From Fallopia convolvulus (Eukaryota; Streptophyta; Magnoliopsida; Caryophyllales; Polygonaceae), in the NCBI GenBank assembly GCA_964016875.1, contig OZ024730.1, positions 39,068,795-39,132,794 of the forward strand: 64,000 bases of DNA, read 5' to 3'. The translations under genes and the position numbers were made by a program. Under the pieces are notes generated by a model that saw only the letters and a list, made by a program, of their open reading frames with translations, was not told where the DNA came from and did not search any database. Shown here piece by piece: positions 46,387 through 57,484 of this stretch; the stretch's first letter is position 1, and each line of letters opens with the position of its first letter.

Positions 46387-47300
46387 TCATAACTATATAC
46401 TAAATTGGAAGTTAAAAAAATTATTAAATGACACATGTCGCTTTTATATTGGACCACACCACCACTTTTATTAAAGCAAATCTTTGGCAAAATAATTAAT
46501 TTAAATTTAAATATCGTATAATGTACGTACAATATTATATCACTATAATTAAGTTTATTTTGAACAGTCCCATGTAGACCTGTCAATTGGTTCGGGTCGG
46601 GTGGGTTCGGGTTCGGTCATTTCGGGTTCGGGTTAAATCGGGTTCGGTTTCATTATGGGTCATGGGTCAATCGGGTCGGGTTGTAGCGGGTTTTCGGTCG
46701 GGTCGGGTTGACCAACGAGTCTAAAATATCGTTTCTTTTATGATTTTTAAAATAAAATTTTAATTTAATAATAAAATTTAATTATAATATAATATTTTCA
46801 TTTATTATAATAATAAAATAATTATAATTTTCAAAATAAATTTTAAAAATTATATAAATATACTAAATCGGTCAAGCCAACGAGTTTCGGGTTTCAACCC
46901 AACGGGTTTCGTGTTCTATCGGGTTTGGTTGATTTCGGGTTTCGGGTTCAACTTTTCGAGTCTTGACCCTAAAATTATCGGACGGTTCGGGTCAGGTTTA
47001 TGGGTTCGGTCAACTTTTTACAACTCTAGTCCCATGTATATAATAAATTGATAAGTTTTTATCTTATTACTTATCTATTTTCATAATTAAATAAATTATC
47101 ATGTTTTGGATATTAATTAATTCGTAATACTAATAAAATATTATTGTTTCAAATAAACAACTTTTATAGTTTATTGATTTTAAATATTTATTCAAAATTT
47201 ATATTTAAGCATTTACATGATTATTTTTCTCGGATAATAAATATATTTGAAAATATTTTATAAAAGAAAAACCCGTACAAGATAGGGGAATACATACTAG
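46387..47300 (+). mobile_element. Non-autonomous Helitron (plus strand), with nested hAT MITE
   Basis: It begins A|TCATAACTATA and contains the ACACATGTCGC segment shared with 330-1253. It ends with a decayed CCCGTAC...GGG hairpin and CTAG at 47297-47300, then T. Its own sequence is about 450 bp; the rest is the MITE at 46575-47028. Confidence 0.55.
46575..47028. mobile_element. hAT-type MITE, 454 bp (copy 2)
   Basis: It has TAGACCTGTCAA at the left and a decayed inverted TAGAGTTGTAAA at the right. GTCCCATG is duplicated at 46567-46574 and 47029-47036. Subterminal CGGGTCGGGT-type words mirror copy 1 in reverse orientation. Confidence 0.85.
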
Positions 47301-47732
47301 TATAAACAAAACGAGGGATCAGAATTTATAACAACACGAGTTTTGATGACATTTACAAGCAAAAGTGATGGCGCACAAATCGAGATGGGTTGGATTAAAT
47401 TCCTTTTCACACTCTCCCTTCCTTCCTCCTCTTTCCCTTGATACGCACGAATCGAGGCTTAACCTTCTCCTTCGTTCGAACTAGCCTAGAGATGTAGTGT
47501 AAGGATGGTTTCATCACCATGCTAAATGCTGGTGGAAGTAAGTGATGGTGGCAACGACGACACGTGCGGAGGTGTTGGAGGCGAAGATGGCGGCGACAAG
47601 GAGAAATTGTTGTGAAATTTTGACGAGATTGAAAATGAAAAAAAGTTTAGGAATTCCAAATTCGATTTCGAAGGGATGAAAAGAGAAATGTATATTCCCG
47701 CTCTTGCCCCCATCCAATTGGTAAATTTTTGA
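47301..47732. other. Unassigned DNA next to CACTA-like end
   Basis: Short overlapping minus-strand frames at 47514-47717 have no family likeness. It may be interior of the CACTA-like element. Confidence 0.25.
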
Positions 47733-47986
47733 AAACCGCTTCTATAGCCTAGCTATTTATGTTAACAAACGGTCACTATAGGCTCGAGAACCGCCACAAC
47801 ACATTTGTTACACCAGCTTAACACATTAAGGATACATAAAACCGCTACATAAACCGTCACAAAAACCTAAATGGTTATATAAACAACTAAAAAAGCTTGA
47901 CCGCCACAAAAAACCGCTTTAGTAGGGTTAACCGCCACGAGTTACCGCTTTAATAAGACGTTATTGTACGTACGTACGTAGTAGTG
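47733..47986. mobile_element. CACTA-like transposon end with subterminal repeats
   Basis: The right end reads GTACGTACGTAGTAGTG, which inverted begins CACTACTACGTACG. The preceding 250 bp hold many copies of short ACCGC / ACCGCCAC / ACCGCTTTA words, like the subterminal repeats bound by CACTA transposases. No matching left end or 3-bp duplication was found. Confidence 0.4.
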
Positions 47987-48162
47987 GAGGCGCGACGACC
48001 CCGGATTTGGGTGTACTCAGTTTTAACGGTGGATTTGATAAAAAGTTTTGAATTTTCTTATTCATTAGATTGTATAAATTTCGTATTATTATTTGTTCAA
48101 AGTTATACTTGGCATTATTATAAGTCATTTTTAAACTTTGTATTATTTTGGATTAATATTAT
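47987..48162. other. Unassigned spacer
   Basis: Nothing recognised. Confidence 0.2.
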
Positions 48163-48669
48163 AACTTGTTGAATTTCCGTGATACTCACGGGATAATTTA
48201 CTAAAGATTATACAATATTATTATATTAATATAAAATTTAAAATACTTGTATATAATATCGTAATAAAATTATGTAATTTATAAAAAATCTTTTAAGATT
48301 GTGCCCCATATTTTCTCAGTATATAGATAAAAAAATTATATATTTGAATCTCGAGTCTTGTTAAAAGATAAAAAAAATTATGCATAAAATTAACCTAAAA
48401 ATATTAGATCAATTTATTATCAACATATAGATAAAAAAATTATATACTGGGATCAAAAATCTTGTTACAAGATAAAAAAAAATATGTTTGTAAAATATCA
48501 ACATATAGATCAAATTATTATATTATAAAAAATTACATATATAGAAAGAATGATACAAGTAATTATCATATTTATTATTAAAAATTATAACATTATTTTA
48601 TTAAAAAAATACCACGTGGCGCAATTTTTTCAATAGACATGGTTTCTGCTTTAAAATGTACTAGGTAGA
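48163..48669 (-). mobile_element. Short Helitron (minus strand)
   Basis: The 5' TCTACCTAG start is at 48669, followed by TTTAAAGCAGAAACC and GCGCCACGTGG, shared with the Helitron at 52943. The 3' hairpin CCGTGA-GTA-TCACGG is at 48177-48191. The final CTRR is decayed, so the left boundary is approximate. Confidence 0.5.
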
Positions 48670-49356
48670 TAGTTTGTATATTAATTGTTTAGTGATTTTT
48701 AAAGTTTATTGGTTCAAAGTGAACACTTGGTATTATTGTAAGTTATTTTTCCTAATATATATAGTAGAGCTTGTTTATGAATTTATAATCGAGATCAACT
48801 AATTACTCATTAGCATATAATCGAGCTTGCTCATGAACAAACGAGTCGATCAAGTTTTCTTCTGTTTATGCTCGACTCATTTATCTTTTGAGGTTTAAAA
48901 TGGCTTCTGAGATTGGCTCCCTTACAAATCGAAAAAAAAAACATATGAAACTTAACCAAATCGAACACCGAGTTTATCATGAACGACTCGGTTCATTTAC
49001 AACCCCTACTGCAAATAAAAACAATTATAGTATATGATAAGCTCCCACAAGCTAGATGTTTTCAATTCATTAATTAATTATTACATGCAAGTTAATTGAT
49101 AACAGTTACGGTACCGTACAACCGATCACCAACTCGATGGAATAAATTGAAAATAAGAGGCTATCTCGGGGATAGTACGTGGAAAACAAAATGCAAAATA
49201 ACAAGCAAAGATTCCCTTTTGACATGCATGCACTTGTATGTACGTATACGTACAAGTGATTTAAGTAGCAAGCTCGGGACCTTATTGAAATTACTAATAC
49301 AGACGTAGGATAGGATTAATTATTGATATGATTAAGGGGCAGGGCAGGGCATTAAT
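48670..49356. other. Intergenic DNA downstream of the seed-protein gene
   Basis: TCGAGCTTG/CGAGTCG-type words at 48770-48870 resemble a dispersed plant repeat, but ends cannot be fixed. It will also contain the 3' untranslated region of the gene at 49357. Confidence 0.25.
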
Positions 49357-49689
49357 TTAGGCGCAAATGTAGTCGGACGGGACAGTAAAGCCACATCCGC
49401 CAAGTTTGGCTTTGATGTAGACGGTGGCGTCGACACCGATCCCGAGGAGGCAGATGTTGGCGTCAATGGCGGCGCAGAGGCAGATGGCGGCTTCAAGGCT
49501 AGTTATGGAGCCGGGGCTGGGGAAGGAGCTGCAGCAGTTGGATCCGGGTAGGACTCCTAACACCCCGCAAGCGAGAAGCGAGGTAAGGTTGACGGTGGCA
49601 GGGCAAGTGGTTGCAGAAATCCCTGAAAGCAACACAAGGTTCATGACCAGGAAAAGGGCCGTTGCAGACTTGGTGGAGGAGGAAGCCAT
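49357..49689 (-). CDS. Small 8-cysteine protein, hydrophobic-seed / lipid-transfer-like
   Basis: Single-exon 110-aa ORF. Residues 1-26 form a signal peptide (KSATALFLVMNLVLLSGISA). The mature part shows the eight-cysteine pattern C...C...CC...CxC...C...C (CPATVNLTSLLACGV, NCCSSF, AICLCAAIDANIC, GGCGFTVPSDYICA), typical of the hydrophobic-seed domain found in HyPRP, DC2.15 and soybean hydrophobic seed proteins. The proline-rich linker of longer HyPRPs is absent. It is probably secreted to the cell wall; ligand and role are unknown. A TATA box lies 65 bp upstream. No lesion seen. Confidence 0.88.
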   Translation of the reverse strand: MASSSTKSATALFLVMNLVLLSGISATTCPATVNLTSLLACGVLGVLPGSNCCSSFPSPGSITSLEAAICLCAAIDANICLLGIGVDATVYIKAKLGGCGFTVPSDYICA

Positions 49690-49753
49690 TTTAGTGATCG
49701 AGTAGAGAAATGGAGAATGAATTTGGGTGAAGATATATGTGGGAGAAAGGTGT

Positions 49754-49762
49754 CTATTTATA
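49754..49762 (-). promoter_or_regulatory. TATA box of the 8-cysteine protein gene
   Basis: TATAAATAG on the minus strand, 65 bp before the ATG. Confidence 0.6.
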
Positions 49763-50177
49763 GGACTAGCATGGACATTATATTGTTTAGGTGCCCACTT
49801 GGTTCGAAATGAATCATTTATTTGTATATAATGTGATATGGTTTAATATGTATTCAACATATTAGTATAGTATATATGCATGAATCATGGATATGGGTAT
49901 ATTTTAGGCGCCCAATTACTGCTGCATGCCCAATAATGCCCACTTGGTTTGTCACGGGGAACATTAATTTGTTACGTAGGTACGTGCATTTCAGTGATGA
50001 GAAGAAAAAATCGACCAAAATAAGTGACGAGAAGAAAAAAAAAACGGGCTGCACATTCTACCAAAAAGAAGAAGAAGAAGAGAAAAACAGGCTGCATTTA
50101 TGGAAAACTATATTTAATCTACTTTGATTGCATTACATCTTATACTTAACCGACTCGTATTTAGAAAAATATCACAT
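49763..50177. other. Upstream flank of the 8-cysteine protein gene
   Basis: Promoter-side DNA with an AAG-type microsatellite near 50062-50085. No other gene seen. Confidence 0.3.
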
Positions 50178-50210
50178 ACCAGTTATACCCGTCATGTATT
50201 ACACGACTAT
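50178..50210 (-). mobile_element. Helitron 3'-end relic (minus strand)
   Basis: Minus-strand hairpin-like GTCGTGT-AAT-ACATGAC followed by CTGG at 50178-50181 and T. The sequence next to it resembles the Helitron at 51002. The 5' end was not found. Confidence 0.4.
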
Positions 50211-51001
50211 AATTCGACATTTTTTAGATATTGAATAAAAATATATAAAAATTAATGTAAGTAATTTATTGCTTGTACAATGTACAAATTTATTTTTTAA
50301 ATTAAATAAAATAAATATAAATATAAATTATTAAGTTTAATGTTGAAAATAAAACAGATTATTAAGGTAAAATAATGTACATTTCCCTTTTTTCCTTGAT
50401 GATATTTTTTCGGTATTTAATGTAAAAAAAGATAACATATGAATGTATATATATAATATATATCTATAAATAAATTCGTGAAAAGATATCATGCTAAAAT
50501 ATAAAAGATATTTATACTTATTTTAAATATTTTAAATTGGTTATCTTTAATTTTTAATATTATAAGTATTTATCATTAATTTGTATAAGGAAGTTTTCAA
50601 AAGATATTATTATAATAAATAGATATTTGTTTGAAATTAAAGATAGATTTAAATAATTAAAAAAAAATTAATAGGAAAAAGCTAAAATATTAAGAATAAA
50701 AATTAATTTTGTAAATATGAAGTGGTATCAGAATCATTCTTGTTGACTCGAAAAAATATAACTTTAATATATAGTTATAGATATTTACGTGAATATATAT
50801 AAAATCATGTAATATATATCATTATTCTTTTATCAAACAATCACTAGAAGTCATACTTATCGTCTGAAAAATTAGCTATATAACGTCACGATTGTCCCTA
50901 AATTATGCCCAAAACGTTTCTCACATTGACTTATTTGGAATGCTAGAAATGGGCATCCAGATTCGCAAGCTGATTGATAGAGATTATGAAATAATTAAAA
51001 A
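50211..51001. other. A/T-rich DNA without recognised genes
   Basis: Probably decayed Helitron interior. No ORF, no termini. Confidence 0.25.
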
Positions 51002-51246
51002 CTAGTTGTCCCCGTCGTGCCCTGCACGACTATAAATCGATATTTTTTAGATATACTATAAAAAAGATATTAATAAATAAAAATATAATATAAATAATAA
51101 TTGTGAATTGGTGATTTATATAAATTGTAAAAAACGCATAATTCTAAATTAAAGATTTTGATAATGAAAATGAAAATAATGGGACATTTAATATGGATTA
51201 GCATATAAACTTGACTTGACATATTATAGGATAAGATCTCGATATA

Positions 51247-51681
51247 CTCCCTCCGTCCCATAATGTTAGTCCAAAAAGACGGTTTTCACACAGATTAAGA
51301 AAATAAAGTGAAGAAAAAGTAGCCAATGGAGTGGGAGAGAAAGTGTGATGTTGATGGATAAAGATGAGAAGAAAGAGAAGGAAAAAAGGAAATGACTAAA
51401 ATGGGTATTGGAGTAGATTTTTGATTGGATAATATGGATAAAGGTGATATTGAATGAGGAGAGAAAGTGTGATGTTGATGGATAAAGATGAGAAGAAAGA
51501 GAAGGAAAAAAGGAAATGACTAAAATGGGTATTGGAGTAGATTTTTGATTGGATAATATGGATAAAGGTGATATTGAATGAGGGTAATATTGTAAGAAAG
51601 ATATAGATATAAAAGGAAAGTGGATAAACATTTTGGGACGACGGAAAAGGAAATCGGACAAACATTATGGGACGGAGGGAG
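51247..51681. mobile_element. Stowaway-type Tc1/mariner MITE, 435 bp
   Basis: Inverted ends CTCCCTCCGTCCCATAATG at both sides and TA duplication. It contains a 124-bp tandem duplication (51334-51581). Confidence 0.9.
51334..51581. repeat. Perfect 124-bp tandem duplication inside the Stowaway MITE
   Basis: 51334-51457 and 51458-51581 read identically by eye (each starting GGAGAGAAAGTGTGATG). Very recent or assembly derived. Confidence 0.85.
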
Positions 51682-52943
51682 TATATTATAGGATAAGATC
51701 TCGGTATATATTTATATGAGTTTTTTTGGTAGATTATATTGGAGAGTTGTTAAGATCGTAAAGATATGGTAAAAAATATTTTTATATGTAAATAAATTTC
51801 CAAAAAAACATTATTGTAATCCAATATAAAAAAATATTAAAAAATTGATTGATATTTGTGGATTATGTGGCAATATGATGTGTACATAATATATGAGTGT
51901 TATGGAAAATTTTTGACATGTGGATTATGACATGGAATATTTATAAAGACGTCTAAATTATAAGAAAATGACACGTGTAAAAATATGAGGTGGCTTAATA
52001 TAGGATCGACATGTGGCGAAATCCTAGGTGGCGTAATGAGAAGGCTCCAAACCTTATTGCTTTTATATATATATTAGATTATAAGTTTTTTTCCATACTA
52101 AATTTACATAACGAAGAATTAAAATATAAAGAAAATTAATGTATATGAAAATTTATAAAATTCAATTTATTAATCAACCAATCATCCATATTAAATTATA
52201 AAAAACATAGAGATAAAAAAAATTTAAATGTAAGGTGGGGCTAGATAAAAAAATATTATATATTTACATAATAAAATAAAAAGGAAATTAAGAAAAATTT
52301 AATGTAATTTTTTATCAAAATTCAATTTAAGCAAGTATCATCAAGAATTCAAGATTGTAAATTTTTCTATTTTTTTTATAAAACTTTGATTTAAGAAAAA
52401 ATCTTTAATATAAATGCATAAAAAGATAAAGAAAATCTAATTTTATTAATTTAAATTAAAATTCGATTTTTTTTACATTTACATATAATCTTAGTCATCA
52501 ACATAAAATTAAATCTTTTCTCAAAATAAAAATATATCAACATAATAAAATTTATTATTTAAAATTATATCATTATATAGATATAAATTTTATACTTGGA
52601 GCTCAAGCCTTGTTAAGAGATAAAAAATATATTAAGATCCTAAATCTTGTTAAGAGATAAAAATATTAAATTAATATGGAAAATATCATCTCATAGGAAT
52701 TTATGTAAATAAAATTATATAAATATGTTATCAATTGTAGTAAACTAATACATAATCTATAGATTGAAAATTATATACATAAAAAATTATATAAACATGT
52801 TATCTATTATGTATATAGTAAGAATACTATAAGTTATTAAAAATTTTATTAAAATATAATTTTACATTAATTTATTCAAAAATTCCACGTAACGCAAATT
52901 TTACAATAAACTTGAGTTCTGCTTTATAATGTATTAGGGTAGA

Positions 52944-53639
52944 TATTTGAGTACGAAAATTTGAATGGTTTGCATTGAAGATGCGAACAAAAAATTATCT
53001 TTGATCTTGCTATAGATATTTGTATAAACTTGTGTAAAACAATTAATGAGTAAGATATATTATATTTATACAAGAAACCCACAATTAATACAAGAAACCC
53101 ACAATTTCACATAATAACATAATACATGATTCTAGGAGATTGTTATTGGTGATCATAAAAGCCTTACAAGGGAGTAGATTCTGTCCGTGATCTAGTGTCT
53201 GCAATTCAATGATAAATTTGATTGTCAGGCTACACCATACTTGTAGTGTCAATGAGATAAGGAAACACTTCGAACTTCACGTCTTCAACCGAAAGAATGC
53301 CCTATGTTGAAATGTGTTTCAACGTAATTTTTGCCTATTCAAAAAAATTAAGTTAAAAGTATAAAATATTCTAGTACATATCTACTTTGGAGGCAACTCA
53401 AAACACTAAAAAGATTCGATTATCCAAAATACTCATTTCTTCGAAGTTTCTCTCCCTATGTGTTACTTGGGTGTTCCTGTGGGATCGAAGAAACCACGTA
53501 TCTACGATTTCAACTATATTATTTAGAAGATGACAGGGAAAGTGCGATCTTGGATGGAAAAAAGTTTATCTTAGGCAGGTCTTACCTTTCGTCTGATAGG
53601 CATGATTCGAACCGCTCCCTTGTTTCATGAAAGACGGTG
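52944..53639. other. Unassigned DNA
   Basis: A duplicated ACAAGAAACCCACAATT word near 53080-53105. No convincing ORF. Confidence 0.25.
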
Positions 53640-53945
53640 TGCAACCCCAAGAACAAGGGCGGGCTTGGCTTCAAAGAATTATTATCTTGGAATAAAGCAT
53701 CCATTGCTAAGGACGTGCTCAATATTACTTCATCCTCTCACACCATCTTGGCATCTTGGGCATCTAACCATTTAACCAATGACTCTTAATCTGGAACATC
53801 CAACCCAAGATTACCAAAATCTGGAACATCTTACCATCTACCCAAAATACTCCTTCATTTTTCTGGTTATCTCTTAACGAGAGCCTCCCCACTAAGGACT
53901 GCATCAGTCATTGGGCGCTCATTGTTTGTGTATGAGCACCAAATC
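53640..53945 (+). pseudogene. LINE ORF2 C-terminal fragment (RT zinc-binding region)
   Basis: The + frame reads NPKNKGGLGFKELLSWNKAS, then a shifted WNIQPKITKIWN and SFFWLSLNESLPTKDCISHW, the order found just before and in the zinc-binding domain of plant LINE proteins. Stops and shifts are present. Confidence 0.6.
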
Positions 53946-54282
53946 TTCAAATAAGTCGGTAAATAAATCAAAGTGATCTTTTGCGGTTTTATTTTTTGAT
54001 TTTCTGTTTTGACCCCCCAGATTTTTTGTTTTAAGCCAGGGGTGCCTCCATCTTGACCCCCCAGATTTCCCACTAGGAAAGTTCCACTGGGTAAATGCTG
54101 TTTCTGTTTTGAAAAATAAAAGGGAGTTGGAGTTATGATACAATATAATTACTTCCTAATTTTATATTAAAACATTTTATACAAATTGATTCGTGCAAAT
54201 TAAAAATCAGATTTGTTTTAACTAAATGAAATTTGTGGAATGGTTGAGGAGTGGAGAAAATCATGAAAGGCTATAGTCGATG

Positions 54283-55980
54283 CAGGGGTGGAGCTATTTG
54301 GGGGCGGGTGGGGGCCATGGCCCCACCCAGTGGCGTAGCCAGGAATTATATCCAATGGGGGCTAAATTCCTTTGGCTAATTTTTTTGGCTGTAGAAAAAT
54401 TCCTGGCGAAGTCAGGAATTTTTTTTTGTATTTTGTATAAAATATTGAAAAAAAATTGTATTTTTCTATACAAAAAGCCATTTTAATATATTTTATGTAC
54501 ATAAAAAAAATTAATCTGCTTTTTTTCTGACCAAATAAGCTAGTTTTGATCAAAAAACCCTAATTTTTTACTATATTTTTTTAAATTTTTTTTGTGAAAA
54601 TTCCAGTGGGGGCTACAGCCCCCACTGGGCGCCATGTAGATCCGCCCCTGGCCCCATCCCCAATCCAATGTTTTTGGCCCATGTTATGCACCGCCCATAG
54701 AATTAGTTTGCAACATTTAATTTATTAGAAATTACAAAATTAGTCCAAATATACTTTTCCTCCTTTTCCACATTCTCTATTGTCTATAACCCTAATTCAT
54801 ATCTAAATTTCTTAATACTATTATTTCTTAACAAATGTCAAATGACAATGAAAGAAGCTCTAAAGACTGTTACATAGTTGAGATTCCATAGTACATTCAC
54901 CATTCATATAAGCGTTTTTTCTATTTTCGTAATTGTATGTGTATGTGCGCCTATTGCGTGCAAAAGAACTATGCACACAATTAACAAATGTGCAAAAAAG
55001 CCTTGTACGCCAAACACTTGTGTGCATAAACAAATTGCACGTACAACTAGTGCACGCGGGATTATTGCGTGGATATTATAAATGCACACCGAATTGTTGG
55101 GTGCAATATCTGGACGACGAGACGATGGAGTGTGGAGTGGATGTACTCGTACATTTGAGGTTGGCTTTAAAGGGTAGTTGGAGGCGGCACGGGGAGACGA
55201 TGGAGTGGGGTGTGGACGGAAGTGAAGAGGAAGGACAAGGAGAAAGAATCGTTGGCCTGGTCGCAAGTGATGTCTTCAAAACAGTCGGGAGAGTAGAGGA
55301 AGGAAGGAATAGGAGGAGAAGGGTTTGAGGGCTTATTTTGTAATATTACGTAAAAGAAAAACTGTAAACTAAAATAGGGGTGCGCTGCATAGCTGTTATT
55401 TTTTTCCGTATATATGTTCCTCTTCCCAATAGCTTCGATCTGATATATTATAAGCTCCATTATGATATTTTAGAAAAAAGTTATGAAAGTTTGAAGATTG
55501 GACGTATACAAATCACTTCTAACAAGTCATTTACTTAGTTAGAATGCTTTTATCTTTTGTTAAACTTCCTACTTTCATAATGTGATTGAACCCAAAAACT
55601 TTGAAACAATTAATCATTGTTGGGATATCTCGAATCATACAATTCATTATTAGCACGAGGGCTTTAGTTTGGGTTTTATTTTTTAGCCTCGAGCTTTTAA
55701 TATTTTAGATTCAATTAATTTCTATTCTGAAACATTTTTTGTTTTCTTAACCTAAATGTATTCTGAAACATAATTTATAATTATATAAGTCGTCATTATA
55801 AACTCTTGTTTTCTTAATGTAATTACATTTTGAAATATTTTAGTCCATCCTCTATAAAATATGTTCTCTTCTTTGTCTAAATTTGTAATTTTTATTTCTA
55901 CATCTTTCTCGAAACGTACATTAGATATGTTGGAAAAATTTCTTGGCTCCTACAATGAGAAGTTTTTGGTTACGCCCCTG
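54283..55980. mobile_element. hAT-like element, 1.7 kb (outer)
   Basis: The left end is CAGGGGTGGAGCTATTT and the right end, inverted, CAGGGGCGTAACCAAAAA. The 8-bp duplication is AGTCGATG (54275-54282) and AGTCGGTG (55981-55988), one mismatch. No transposase was recognised. GCAC-rich low-complexity sequence lies at 54940-55100. It hosts another hAT-like element at 54328. Confidence 0.65.
54328..54650. mobile_element. hAT-like MITE, 323 bp (inner, nested)
   Basis: CAGTGGCGTAGCCAGG at the left and inverted CAGGGGCGGATCTACATGG at the right. 8-bp duplication GCCCCACC / GCCCCATC at 54320-54327 and 54651-54658. It is inserted 45 bp inside the related outer element. An inner GGGGGCT/AGCCCCC pair is seen near both ends. 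Confidence 0.75.
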
Positions 55981-55988
55981 AGTCGGTG

Positions 55989-56539
55989 ATGACTTTTCTT
56001 CTATTAAAAAACTCTATTTTCTTCTTTTAAAAACACACAAAAATTTAGAAGCTTTCCATTGTTTTGAAAACAACTTAAACCGCTCTTGATCTCCCTTGTT
56101 CTGAGTTCTTTGGTGATCCTTCTCTTCTTACCGAAAATGCACCGGTTCGAGGAGAGTTGTGTTAACCTTGAGAAAAATTTTGCTGGAGCTATCATGTATG
56201 GTATATATAACTACTAGGGAAAATTTTCTACCTTCTTGAGCAGAAAAAAGCAAAAAAATCCAATGAATAGTGGTCATTGGGGGAGGATTCCTTTTAGGCG
56301 TCAATAATAATAGCAATAGAATACCTATTATGATCATTAATGATGATCCCTACAGAAAAAGATCACAATAGAAAATCGATACCAGCTTTTTTGGAGCTTG
56401 TTTCCGCTAGATGAAGCTTAAAATCTCCAAATTCTGCACCCTTGGGGGTACGAGAGTGTAGAAAAAAAAGGAGATTTTCCCTTAGCGTTTTGGGTAGCGG
56501 GGAAAAGGCTACCTTGCAGCCGAACGCACCCTTAATCAG
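55989..56539. other. Unassigned DNA
   Basis: No recognisable gene or repeat end. Confidence 0.25.
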
Positions 56540-56940
56540 CCCTAGATAATGTTCTACTAGTTGGATGGTGATGCAAAATGGGTTGACGACGAAAGCTAAA
56601 CTAAAGCATATTGGGATCATTGATGATGATCCTTTTGCACTTCGCATTCAAGACACAAAAGCCATTGACCACTTATGCTTCAAGTGCCATTATACCAAGC
56701 AGGTGGTTGACATATTTTTCAAGCGAGCAAGAGTATGGAAAATGGAGGACCTCAATAGATGGGTTCAACAACTCACCCCCATAAAAGATTACAATTATGA
56801 CTAGAATGCTTGCATCCTTGCACTATTGCCATCATCTAATGCACCTGGCGAGTTAGGAACGAACAAGTCTATGAACATCAATCTATCGATAGAGCCTAAC
56901 GTTTGTGCAGGTTGAGTTATAATTCAGGTTTAAGACGGTG
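56540..56940 (+). pseudogene. LINE ORF2 zinc-binding domain fragment
   Basis: The reading TKAKLKHIGIIDDDPFALRI, then AIDHLCFKCHYTKQVVDIFF, fits the HxxC / CxxxH zinc-binding tail of plant LINE reverse transcriptases. A following WRVRNEQVYEHQ supports it. It is separate from the fragment at 53640. Confidence 0.6.
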
Positions 56941-57024
56941 TAAAATATAGATGATGTGAAAACCTCGAATATCTTTCTCTCGTTATCTTTCTTTCGCGTA
57001 AAAGTTTCGGGACGAAACTTTCTT

Positions 57025-57037
57025 AAGGGGGGTAGTA
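57025..57037 (+). promoter_or_regulatory. Polypurine tract of a plus-strand gypsy element
   Basis: AAGGGGGGTAGTA directly before the LTR start, preceded by TTTCGGGACGAAACTTTCTT, a typical Tekay-type 3' leader. The rest of the element upstream is missing. Confidence 0.75.
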
Positions 57038-57484
57038 TGTAATATCCGTATTCGTTTTAGATTCCATAAGTCGGAAAACGGGTTTCCTCCGCTTATAAAT
57101 ATTGCCATCTTTGAATAATTAGTTGGATATATTATATCTAATCTTAATTCTATCTAATTAAATCTATTTCTTTAACCGAAAATATTGCCATCCAAATCAG
57201 TAATTGGAAAATCTATCTAATTTACTTTTGGATAATTAGTTATCCAAATCTACCCGAATCTATCTTAAGCCAATAAATATATATATCCCCAAATCTTTGA
57301 TTATTGACCCTTGTTTTATCAAACCAACCATCAACTTAATTGGAACCCTTAAGTCGACCGAAATGCGTTCAAGTTCCGTTCAAGTCCACCAAGTTGATCG
57401 AGATTGTGGAACGCGACCTCTCTCGTCACCTCTTTAAACGAGCAGTGCCGATCGAAGCCGTGAACGGAGCTCGCCACCATTAAC

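Larger units (their letters stand above)
51002..52943 (-). mobile_element. Helitron (minus strand, 1.9 kb), with nested Stowaway
   Basis: The 5' TCTACCCTAATAC start is at 52943 with A before it, then TATAAAGCAGAACTC and a CCACGT-like word as in the 48669 copy. The 3' hairpin GTCGTGC-AGG-GCACGAC is at 51014-51030 and CTAG at 51002-51005, followed by T. No helicase coding is visible. Confidence 0.6.

Noticed and set aside
51266..51665. Minus-strand 131-aa ORF rich in S, F, I
   Set aside because: It spans the Stowaway MITE and its internal duplication; low-complexity translation.
55167..55460. ORFs at 54904-55460 as a gene inside the outer hAT element
   Set aside because: Short, overlapping on both strands, low complexity and no transposase motif.
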